Source of the DNA: CAWDLX01 sp046728155 | GTDB taxonomy: Bacteria; Actinomycetota; Actinomycetes; Mycobacteriales; Micromonosporaceae | Assembly (NCBI GenBank): GCA_046728155.1 | Contig: JBKPDY010000135.1 | Coordinates: 1 to 10,908, forward strand | Direction: 5' to 3' | DNA length: 10,908 nt | Part shown: positions 1 to 5,365 of the stretch, piece by piece | Layout of the letters: every line of letters starts with the position of its first letter | Numbering within the stretch: the first letter of the stretch is position 1 | Translations under genes and position numbers: made by a program | The notes under the pieces: generated by a model | Told to the model about the DNA's origin: nothing | What the model saw: only the letters and a program-made list of their open reading frames with translations | Databases searched by the model: none

Positions 1-1247
1 CTAGGGATCGGCTCGCGAGCTTCGCCTCCATTCCCCCTGGTCGGCTCGCGAGCTTCGCCTCCATTCCCCCTGGTCGGCTCGCGAGCTTCGCCTCCATTCC
101 CCCTGGTCGGCTCGCGAGCTTCGCCTCCATGCCCCCTGGTCGGCTCGCGAGCTTCGCCTCCATGCTCCCTGGCGGATGTCCGAGCGGTTGCCGCGCTCAG
201 CGGGCCGAGGGCGTCGCCCACGTGAACTCGGCCGAGACCCCACAGCTTGCCAACCTCACCGGCGTGCAGTGTCCCGCGTCGCCTCCAGCTACCGGCGTCG
301 AAGACGCTGATCGCCGTCACCTTCTCGTCGACATCCTCGCCGCCGACATCCCGGAAGGCGGAAGCCACGCGCAGCCGGTCGCGCGTACGCACGGTGCCTG
401 AGAACATCCGGACGTACGCGATCTTCTCCCCTGTCGTGCCGCGCTCGATCTTGAATGCGCTGCCTGACATGGGTCCATCTGCATTGCCTGCGGAGGTGGG
501 CAGCAGCTCGACGAGACCTGCCATCAGCGGCTCCACCCCGGCGCCGGTGATCGCTGACCCGAAGAATATCGGGTGGACCAGCGCCTGTTTGGTCTGCGCC
601 GCGAGTTCGTCGCGCAGCAATGCATACGTGATATGCGCCTCGTTCTCTACGTACGTACTCAGAATCGAGTCGTTCTGGCCGGCCAGCACCTCGATCAGTC
701 TCGCCTGGAAATCAGGGTCGTCCCCGCCCCAGGGCGTGAAGCTGGCGGTTGCGCCGCCGGACCGGTCGACGCCTCCCATCGGGACAACCGCCGCCGTCAA
801 CCGCCCTGAGATCACCTCCAATACCCGCTCAGGGTCGGCACCGCGCCGGTCGATTTTGTTGACGAACAGCAATGTCGGTACCCGGAGGCGCTGTAGCGCG
901 CGCATCAGTACTCGAGTCTGCGGCTGAACACCCTCAACCGCTGAGATCACCAGCACGACCCCATCGAGGATGCTCAGCACCCGTTCGACCTCGGCGATGA
1001 AGTCGGGGTGGCCGGGCGTGTCGATCAGATTGATTAGAACACCGGCGATGGAGAACGACACGACGGCGGACTTGATGGTGATGCCGCGCCGCCGTTCCAA
1101 CTCCAGCGAGTCCGTCTGGGTCGTACCCTCATCGACACTGCCGATCTCGTCGATGACTCCGGTCGCGAAGAGCAACCGTTCGGTCAGCGTCGTCTTACCG
1201 GCGTCGACATGCGCCAAGATCCCTAAATTCAACGTCCGCCGCAGCAA
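1..1247 (-). CDS. Otr(A)/Tet(M)-type ribosomal protection GTPase, incomplete and probably broken
   Basis: Family role: ribosomal protection proteins are EF-G-like GTPases that remove tetracycline from the ribosome. Reading from a TTG at 1247, the G-domain motifs are all present: AHVDAGKT (12-19), RGITI (54-58), DTPGH (76-80), NKID (130-133) and a later GSA. The DEIGSVDEG...TIKSAVVSF stretch is close to Otr(A). Domain II follows, up to VGKLWGLGRVHVGDALG at about residue 348 (base 204). Then similarity stops: 13 unrelated residues lead into five 11-residue repeats, and the frame leaves the window without a stop. Domains III-V, expected in a ~640-residue protein, are absent here. Either the gene is truncated, or the repeats are an in-frame insertion and the rest lies beyond base 1. 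TTG 1247 is chosen because an in-frame stop lies just upstream and AAGGG sits 8 nt before it; relatives typically begin M-R-T-L-N-L, matching R-T-L-N-L here but without the ATG. Probably a decaying gene. Confidence 0.8.
   Translation of the reverse strand, partial: MLRRTLNLGILAHVDAGKTTLTERLLFATGVIDEIGSVDEGTTQTDSLELERRRGITIKSAVVSFSIAGVLINLIDTPGHPDFIAEVERVLSILDGVVLVISAVEGVQPQTRVLMRALQRLRVPTLLFVNKIDRRGADPERVLEVISGRLTAAVVPMGGVDRSGGATASFTPWGGDDPDFQARLIEVLAGQNDSILSTYVENEAHITYALLRDELAAQTKQALVHPIFFGSAITGAGVEPLMAGLVELLPTSAGNADGPMSGSAFKIERGTTGEKIAYVRMFSGTVRTRDRLRVASAFRDVGGEDVDEKVTAISVFDAGSWRRRGTLHAGEVGKLWGLGRVHVGDALGPLSAATARTSAREHGGEAREPTRGHGGEAREPTRGNGGEAREPTRGNGGEAREPTRGNGGEAREPIP
8..172. repeat. Tandem array of five 33-bp repeats
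   Basis: Five contiguous 33-bp units start at 8, 41, 74, 107 and 140. Copies 1-3 are identical; copies 4 and 5 differ by one and two bases near the unit end (cattcccc, catgcccc, catgctcc). The array has no spacers, so it is not CRISPR. The sequence left of 8 does not continue the unit, so the array appears bounded inside the window. Each unit holds the 10-bp palindrome GCTCGCGAGC. Because 33 is divisible by 3 and the unit has no stop in any frame, all six frames stay open. On the minus strand the GTPase frame reads it as an 11-residue repeat, HGGEAREPTRG. Confidence 0.95.
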
Positions 1248-1308
1248 GCGTCACACCCTTCGAACAGTTGGACACGCACTCTTCGATAGAGATAGACACC
1301 GCTCGCAT
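1195..1308 (-). CDS. 37-codon leader ORF overlapping the GTPase start, or its displaced original start
   Basis: ATG at 1308 is preceded by AGGAGGAG (1323-1316) with 7-nt spacing, by far the best ribosome site near the GTPase gene. It opens a 37-residue ORF (MRAVSISIEECVSN...) that overlaps the GTPase coding start by 53 nt in a different frame and ends at TAA 1197-1195. The peptide resembles nothing I know. It may be a regulatory leader peptide, as is known ahead of tet(M). Alternatively ATG-CGA is the original GTPase start, now separated from ACG-TTG-AAT by a 67-nt insertion that shifts the frame. The sequence alone does not decide. Confidence 0.35.
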   Translation of the reverse strand: MRAVSISIEECVSNCSKGVTLAAADVEFRDLGACRRR

Positions 1309-1356
1309 CGCTGAACTCCTCCTAGCCGGCGCCGGTCAGGTCAGTCGCAGTCAATC

Positions 1357-1371
1357 GCAGACATCGTCTGC
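1357..1371. promoter_or_regulatory. Perfect inverted repeat upstream of the GTPase gene
   Basis: GCAGAC-ATC-GTCTGC is a perfect 6+3+6 inverted repeat about 50 bp ahead of the leader ATG at 1308, in the gap between the divergent GTPase and yefM genes. It could be an operator or an RNA hairpin in the GTPase leader. No convincing minus-strand -10/-35 pair was found near it. Confidence 0.3.
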
Positions 1372-1416
1372 ATTCCACTCATTTAGCGGGCTCCGGCGAG
1401 TGGCGGTAGTGCCTGC

Positions 1417-1445
1417 TTGCACACGTCACCGTGGTCGCGTACAGT
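1417..1445 (+). promoter_or_regulatory. Predicted yefM-yoeB promoter
   Basis: TTGCAC (1417-1422) and TACAGT (1440-1445) are separated by exactly 17 bp, a plausible vegetative sigma-factor promoter. Transcription would start near 1452, inside the palindromic operators, which fits autorepression by an antitoxin-toxin complex. Confidence 0.5.
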
Positions 1446-1449
1446 TATT

Positions 1450-1474
1450 TGTACGTACAGCTTTCTGTACAGAA
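1450..1474. promoter_or_regulatory. Paired TGTACA-type operators of the YefM-YoeB module
   Basis: Two palindromes lie just before yefM: TGTACGTACA (1450-1459) and TTCTGTACAGAA (1463-1474, perfect 12 bp). A third half-site, GTACAG, lies at 1439-1444. The E. coli yefM-yoeB operator is known to contain long and short palindromes with a TGTACA core, so these are strong candidates for YefM binding. They overlap the predicted transcription start. Confidence 0.65.
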
Positions 1475-1487
1475 CCGAGGTGGCGAC

Positions 1488-1739
1488 ATGAGGACCATGA
1501 CCTACACCGAGTCGCGAGCGCGGTACGCGGAGACGTTGACAGCCGTGGCCGAGGATCATGAGGAGGTCGTCATCACTCGAGCTGGTCATGAGCCGGTGGT
1601 CATCGTGTCGCTGCAAGATTACGAGGCACTCAAGGAGACGGCCTACCTGCTCCGCTCGCCTGAGAACGCGCGGCGGCTGCTCACCGCCATTGACCGGTTG
1701 GAGAATGGCGGCGGGACAGTTAGAGATCTTGTGGAATGA
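1488..1739 (+). CDS. yefM: YefM-family (Phd/YefM) antitoxin
   Basis: This 83-residue protein has the Phd/YefM fold signature: an N-terminal Y-T-E-S-R-A-R-Y helix, the EEVVITRAGHEPVVIVSLQD beta-hairpin (about residues 25-44) and the following Y-E-A-L-K-E-T-A-Y-L-L helix. The C-terminal part (ENARRLLTAIDRLENG) is the segment that in this family wraps and neutralises the YoeB toxin. The N-terminal domain binds DNA and represses the operon, with YoeB as co-repressor. The ATG at 1488 is chosen because GAGG lies 7 nt upstream; a second in-frame ATG at 1497 is possible. The stop overlaps the yoeB start in ATGA, indicating translational coupling. Length is normal for the family. Confidence 0.93.
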   Translation: MRTMTYTESRARYAETLTAVAEDHEEVVITRAGHEPVVIVSLQDYEALKETAYLLRSPENARRLLTAIDRLENGGGTVRDLVE

Positions 1740-1993
1740 AGCTCGTGTGGGATGAGAACGCCTGGGAAGACTACCTGTGGTGGCAGGCCGAGGATCGTCG
1801 ATTGCTGCGCCGCATCAACACCTTGATCGAGGACATCGCGCGGAATGGCAACGAAGGAATCGGGAAGCCTGAACCTCTCAAGCATAGATTCCACGGGTAC
1901 TGGACGCGCCGTATCAACGATGAGCACCGTCTCATCTACAAGGTTCAGGAAGACGAGATCCGCATCGCGCAGTGCCGTTACCACTATCAATAG
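1736..1993 (+). CDS. yoeB: YoeB-family ribosome-dependent mRNA endonuclease toxin
   Basis: This 85-residue protein matches YoeB in length and sequence (MKLVWDENAWEDYLWWQ start, K-P-E-P-L-K centre, RYHYQ end). Known E. coli YoeB active-site positions are all present at the same numbers: E46, R59, R65, H83 and Y84. The toxin should therefore be catalytically intact. Known role: YoeB enters the ribosomal A site and cleaves mRNA when YefM is degraded, arresting growth. The start codon overlaps the yefM stop by 4 bp, so the two are cotranscribed under the TGTACA operators. An intact module next to a broken GTPase gene suggests the TA pair is the maintained element here. Confidence 0.95.
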   Translation: MKLVWDENAWEDYLWWQAEDRRLLRRINTLIEDIARNGNEGIGKPEPLKHRFHGYWTRRINDEHRLIYKVQEDEIRIAQCRYHYQ

Positions 1994-2051
1994 GTCGTTG
2001 CCATGGGTAACTCGTTGGCATCACGGCAGATCCTCCGACGACGATGATCAG

Positions 2052-2957
2052 GTGCCCCGTACCCGGCTCCATCACGATCAGGTCGCCATCGATGAGTCGA
2101 CGGCCCGCCGGCTGCTCGCCGAGCAGATGCCCGAGTACGCGATCTTGCCCCTGCGCGAGGTGGCCTCGGGTGGTACCGACCATGCCGTGTTCCGGCTGGG
2201 TGACGACCTCGGCCTCCGGATGCCGTTGCATGTCAGCGCGGTCGGTGGGTTGCTGAAGGAGATCCGGTGGCTGCCGGTCGTCGCGCCGCACCTGTCGCTG
2301 GAGGTGCCCGAGATCGTGGCGACGGGCCGGCCCAGCGACCGGTATCCCTTTCCGTGGGCTGTCGTGCGATGGATTCCGGGCGAGGATGCGTTGACCGGGC
2401 ACATCGCCAACCTGACCGAAGCCGCTCTCACCCTCGGCCGGTTCGTCACCGAGCTGCGAACCATCGATACAAGGGACGCCCCGCTGCAAGCGACAGACGG
2501 CTTCACCCGCGGTGGGCCCCTGGTGTCGCGCGACTCCGCGTTCCGTCACGCGCTCGAACAGTGCGAGGGTCTGCTCGACATTCGACTCGTACGGGCAGTC
2601 TGGGAGGACGCCCTGGCCGCGCCGGACTGGGACGGGCCTCCGGTCTGGCTCCACGCCGACCTGATCCCAGGCAACGTGCTGCTTCGAGACGGTCGTGTGG
2701 TCGGAGTGCTCGACTTCGGAACCATGGCCCGAGGCGACCCCGCATATGACGTGACTCCAGCATGGCACCTGCTGGACCGCGATAGCCGAGGACTGTTCCG
2801 TAACATCGTCGAGGCAGACGACGCAATGTGGCGGCGCGCCCGGGGACTCGTGGTCTCCGGTGGCGTGATCGCTCTGCCGTACTACCGGGACACCAACCCG
2901 TCGATGATCGCGACCGCTCGCCGAGGCATCAGCGAGGTGCTCGCCGATCTCACTTGA
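2052..2957 (+). CDS. Aminoglycoside phosphotransferase (APH) family protein
   Basis: This ~301-residue kinase-like protein belongs to the APH/choline kinase fold. From GTG 2052 it shows an N-terminal lobe (SGGTDHAVFRLGDD, about 39-52), a hinge (VVRWIPGED), and the catalytic loop H-A-D-L-I-P-G-N (201-208). DFG follows at 221-223, then a G-D-P-A-Y-D-V motif. The usual HGD is HAD, and the position after the nucleotide loop is Arg (LRMP), as is frequent in this actinobacterial subfamily. Substrate is unknown: the family includes antibiotic kinases but also many enzymes of other function. It lies 58 bp after yoeB in the same direction and may be cotranscribed. The start is uncertain: no clear ribosome site precedes GTG 2052, and TTG 1998 is an in-frame alternative. 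An ATG far upstream (1845) lies inside yoeB and is not credible. Confidence 0.85.
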   Translation: MPRTRLHHDQVAIDESTARRLLAEQMPEYAILPLREVASGGTDHAVFRLGDDLGLRMPLHVSAVGGLLKEIRWLPVVAPHLSLEVPEIVATGRPSDRYPFPWAVVRWIPGEDALTGHIANLTEAALTLGRFVTELRTIDTRDAPLQATDGFTRGGPLVSRDSAFRHALEQCEGLLDIRLVRAVWEDALAAPDWDGPPVWLHADLIPGNVLLRDGRVVGVLDFGTMARGDPAYDVTPAWHLLDRDSRGLFRNIVEADDAMWRRARGLVVSGGVIALPYYRDTNPSMIATARRGISEVLADLT

Positions 2958-3024
2958 ACCCGGGTCTGTCCATGTTAGACGATCGCGTAACCGGGAGAAC
3001 TTCCCAACCGCAACCGTGCTCGCA

Positions 3025-3246
3025 ATGAGCACCGGCCGCCCAGGCATGAGCGAGGCCGGACTGACCGATCGGGAAAACGACGTACTGGCCCTCATCGCTG
3101 AAGGCATCGATAACGCGCAGATCGCCAGATCGCTTGGCTTGTCGCTCAAGACCGTGCAGAACTACGTGTCCCGGATCCTGGACAAGCTTCAGGTCGCAGA
3201 CCGTACCCAGGCCGCGCTCCGGGTACGGGAAGGCCGCGGGACGTGA
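3025..3246 (+). CDS. Small LuxR/GerE-type HTH protein
   Basis: About 73 residues, almost all of it a LuxR C-terminal DNA-binding domain: LTDRENDVLALIAEGIDNAQIA, then RSLGLSLKTVQNYVSRILDKLQVADRTQAALRVRE. The recognition-helix pattern (S-x-K-T-V-x-N-Y-V-S-x-I-L-x-K-L) is intact. No receiver or sensor domain precedes it, and the in-frame upstream codons back to 2953 show no receiver-like sequence. It is either a free-standing GerE-like regulator or the remaining tail of a larger response regulator. Possible starts are GTG 3016, ATG 3025 and ATG 3046, none with a good ribosome site. It lies 67 bp after the APH-family gene, same strand. Target genes are unknown. Confidence 0.75.
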   Translation: MSTGRPGMSEAGLTDRENDVLALIAEGIDNAQIARSLGLSLKTVQNYVSRILDKLQVADRTQAALRVREGRGT

Positions 3247-3267
3247 TCCGCGAAGGAGAGGCAACTC

Positions 3268-3288
3268 ATGATCGACCCGCCCGGCTAG
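3268..3288 (+). other. Six-codon minigene with strong ribosome site
   Basis: AAGGAGAGG (3253-3261) sits 6 nt ahead of ATG 3268, followed by ATC GAC CCG CCC GGC and TAG (peptide MIDPPG). It lies between the HTH gene and the convergent kinase gene. It may be the stub of a gene whose body was lost, or chance. Confidence 0.25.
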
Positions 3289-3294
3289 CGGCGG
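3277..3294. terminator. Weak hairpin between convergent genes
   Basis: CCGCC (3277-3281) pairs with GGCGG (3290-3294) around an 8-nt loop, in the 51-bp gap between the convergent HTH and kinase genes. The stem is short and there is no T tract, so this is only a possible bidirectional terminator. Confidence 0.25.
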
Positions 3295-3297
3295 AGG

Positions 3298-4710
3298 TCA
3301 GTTGTTGTCGCCGCCGTTCGACGGCAGGGTGCCGGCCAGTTGGTCCACGACGGTGACGATCACGTCGTAGCCAGCCGCGGTGATCTTGCCGTCCTTGAGG
3401 AGTTCACTGAGCCGGTCCCGCAGATCACCGAGCCGCTGTGCCGCGTTGTCAACGCGACCACGGGCGAGGTTGCGATCGATGTCGTCGAGTCTTCCGGTAA
3501 GGCTCCTCGCATCGCTGTTGTCGAGCGCGCCGGCCTGCACCTGCATTTGGATGGCGGCCCGGACAGAGTCGACGGTTGCCGCCGTTGCAGCGACGGTGCT
3601 CGTGGCCGACGTCGTGCCCACCGGGCTGGTCGGGGAGTTCGCGACCTCGTGCAAAGACTGCGTGGCCAATGCGATCACCAGTGCCGTGATAGCGGCGGTG
3701 CCGGCCGCGACGGCGGCGATGCCGACCGGACCGACCCGCAATCCTGTCCTGGCCGGTGATTGCTCGCTCGCGACGTCCAGCGCTGGCATGGTCCGGGTAC
3801 GCGTGACGACGGCCGCTCTGGCGTGCACCGGTTCGGCCGTCCCAGCGTCGCCGTGTGTCCAGGCCGGTTCGGCTGGTGAGTCGTGCAGTCGTTCCAGTTG
3901 ACTACGTACCTGAGCCGCTCCGTCTGGGCGGTCGGCGGGGCTCTTGGCCAGGAGCCGCGCGACCAACGCCTCGAGGTCCGTCGGGACACCTGGACGGTGC
4001 GTCGCGAGCGGCTCAGGCGGATCGTGAACCTGCCGCCACAGCACGCGCATGGGGTTGCTGCCGGTGAACGGTGGGGCGCCGGTGAGCATCGCGTAGAGGA
4101 CACAGCCCAACGCGTACAGGTCGGTGCGAGCGTCCACCGTGGCGCCGGTGGCCTGCTCGGGGGCCATGTACTCGCTGGTCCCCACCGTGGCGGCCGGACC
4201 GGTCACGTGCACCTGGGCGGCCTGCTGCAGCCGCGCGATACCGAAGTCACAGACCTTGACGGAGCCGGATCTTGCCAACAGGATGTTGTCCGGCTTGATG
4301 TCGCGGTGGACGACGCCCGCCTCATGAGCCGCTTCGAGTGCGTCACAGATCTGGCCGCCGATCCGGACTGCTTGATCTACGCCTAGTGGGCCAGACCGGA
4401 GCTGCCGTTGTAGGTCGTGTCCGTCTACGAGCTCCATCACGAGGTACGGGACGCCGCCTTCCATGCCGACGTCGTACACGGCCACGATGTTGGGGTGGGC
4501 CAACCTGGCCACGGCGCGAGCCTCCAGGTCGAGGCGCTGGATCATCTCGGGGTCGGCCCGGGCGGCACCGTCGAGAATCTTGACCGCGACCGGCCGGTCG
4601 AGCCGCGTGTCGATGCCGGCCCATACCGCTGCCACGCCTCCCCGGCCGAGCATCGTGTGCAGCTGGTATCGACCGCCCAGTTGACGCGCTGACTCGATGC
4701 TCACCTCCAT
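3298..4710 (-). CDS. Transmembrane Ser/Thr protein kinase (PknB-type) with helical ectodomain
   Basis: This 470-residue protein is a Hanks-type kinase with all key elements. These are the Gly-rich loop GRGGVAAV (22-29), VAVK lysine K44, alpha-C E63, HRDIKPDN (D137), DFG (155-157), GTSEYMAPEQ in the activation loop (177-186), and D197. A linker rich in Pro/Ala/Thr (about 277-325) leads to one membrane segment (about 329-349). The outside part has a Ser/Thr/Ala-rich stalk and a helical domain (about 385-460). Its pattern L-x-x-L-D-x-I-D-R-N-L-A-R-G...L-L-K-D-G-K-I-T-A-A-G resembles FIMAH-type domains found on secreted or surface proteins; that assignment is from memory. It lacks PASTA repeats, so it is not PknB of the cell-wall locus. 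It diverges from the lipoprotein gene. The start is uncertain: ATG 4710 (MEVSIES) or ATG 4722 (MCKGMEVS); AAGGG lies too close to 4710 to serve it. Confidence 0.93.
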   Translation of the reverse strand: MEVSIESARQLGGRYQLHTMLGRGGVAAVWAGIDTRLDRPVAVKILDGAARADPEMIQRLDLEARAVARLAHPNIVAVYDVGMEGGVPYLVMELVDGHDLQRQLRSGPLGVDQAVRIGGQICDALEAAHEAGVVHRDIKPDNILLARSGSVKVCDFGIARLQQAAQVHVTGPAATVGTSEYMAPEQATGATVDARTDLYALGCVLYAMLTGAPPFTGSNPMRVLWRQVHDPPEPLATHRPGVPTDLEALVARLLAKSPADRPDGAAQVRSQLERLHDSPAEPAWTHGDAGTAEPVHARAAVVTRTRTMPALDVASEQSPARTGLRVGPVGIAAVAAGTAAITALVIALATQSLHEVANSPTSPVGTTSATSTVAATAATVDSVRAAIQMQVQAGALDNSDARSLTGRLDDIDRNLARGRVDNAAQRLGDLRDRLSELLKDGKITAAGYDVIVTVVDQLAGTLPSNGGDNN

Positions 4711-4828
4711 ACCCTTACACATCCCGTACGGGCGGCTCCCGTCTGACCAGGCGGTGGTGTCGGTCGGGACGCCGGCCCAAACACACAGTCTTGGTAAACT
4801 GCCCGGCAAACGTCGCAGGGAACCCACG

Positions 4829-5296
4829 GTGGCTGACGCGCGTCCGAGCCGTATGCGGAAAACCATGCTGGTGGCGACCGCTATCGCCGCTGGGTTGACG
4901 GCTGGATGCGCCACCGGTAAGGCGAGCAGCGTATCGACCCCTGGCTCGGCCGAGCCGAGCTCCTGTCGGCCGCCGACCGGGACGACATCGATCATCGTTG
5001 ACGAGACTGACAATGGTCGTACCGTCTGCGCCAGAGTCTCTCAGCGTGTAGAGGTCTATCTGCACGGCACGTCGGCCAACAAATGGTCGGCGATCACGGC
5101 CAGCGCTGGCCCGCTGCAACCGGCGACGAGCGGCAAGCTGAGCCTTCAGGTCGGGGTGACTGGTGCGGCCTTCACCGCTGTCTCCCCCGGGGAGGCGGAC
5201 GTCGTCTCGAGCCGCCCGATGTGCAATGTGACATCGGCCGCATCCGACTGCCCGACGGTGGTGCGGTTCCGCGTCACCGTGTCTGTGCGCAACTAG
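4829..5296 (+). CDS. Exported lipoprotein of unknown function
   Basis: From GTG 4829 the protein has 155 residues. A basic start (R5, R8, R10, K11), a hydrophobic stretch MLVATAIAAGL and a lipobox L-T-A-G-C (Cys27) predict processing by signal peptidase II. A Ser/Pro-rich linker follows. The mature part looks all-beta: GRTVCARVSQRVEVYL, then KLSLQVGVTGAAFTAVSPG, ending FRVTVSVRN, with further Cys residues. The pattern recalls chagasin-like/Ig-like beta-sandwich lipoproteins of actinobacteria, but this is an inference and no function is assigned. GTG 4829 is chosen because AGGGA lies 7 nt upstream; ATG 4853 would also keep the signal peptide. The kinase gene diverges from it across about 118 bp, so the two could share control; a TAAACT -10-like element is at 4795-4800 without a clear -35. 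Confidence 0.85.
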   Translation: MADARPSRMRKTMLVATAIAAGLTAGCATGKASSVSTPGSAEPSSCRPPTGTTSIIVDETDNGRTVCARVSQRVEVYLHGTSANKWSAITASAGPLQPATSGKLSLQVGVTGAAFTAVSPGEADVVSSRPMCNVTSAASDCPTVVRFRVTVSVRN

Positions 5297-5310
5297 GCGA
5301 CGAAGCCCAA

Positions 5311-5350
5311 CGGGCGGGCCCGGGCGCGCTGCCGCCCCGAGGCCCGCCCG
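5311..5350. terminator. Bidirectional terminator hairpin
   Basis: CGGGCGGGCC (5311-5320) and GGCCCGCCCG (5341-5350) form a perfect 10-bp stem. The 20-nt interior can extend the pairing (CGGGCG with CGCCCC, one mismatch). It lies between the convergent lipoprotein gene (ends 5296) and secreted-protein gene (ends 5366). There is no U tract, as is common in actinobacterial terminators. Confidence 0.75.
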
Positions 5351-5365
5351 ACGATCGAGCGCGTA

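Noticed and set aside
8..172. Direct repeats as a CRISPR array
   Set aside because: The 33-bp units are contiguous with no spacers between them.
1..243. Minus-strand 80-codon ORF made of the repeat (WRRSSRADQ-type peptide)
   Set aside because: It is one of several frames kept open by the repeat; it has no ribosome site and is not the frame continuous with the GTPase.
247..1314. Plus-strand ORFs of 226 and 114 codons
   Set aside because: They are antisense to the GTPase coding sequence, whose motifs are unmistakable; they show no domain.
1845..2051. N-terminal extension of the APH-family protein to ATG 1845
   Set aside because: It would overlap nearly all of the second half of yoeB in another frame and carries no APH-like sequence.
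1932..3149. 405-codon minus-strand ORF
   Set aside because: Antisense to the APH-family and HTH genes, no recognisable domain; typical high-GC shadow.
4697..4828. Lipoprotein start at ATG 4697
   Set aside because: It would put ~44 residues before the signal peptide and overlap the start of the divergent kinase gene; GTG 4829 has a better ribosome site.
4711..5013. N-terminal extension of the kinase to 5013
   Set aside because: The extra ~100 codons lie antisense to the lipoprotein gene and precede the normal kinase start; the kinase domain begins right after residue 14 from ATG 4710.
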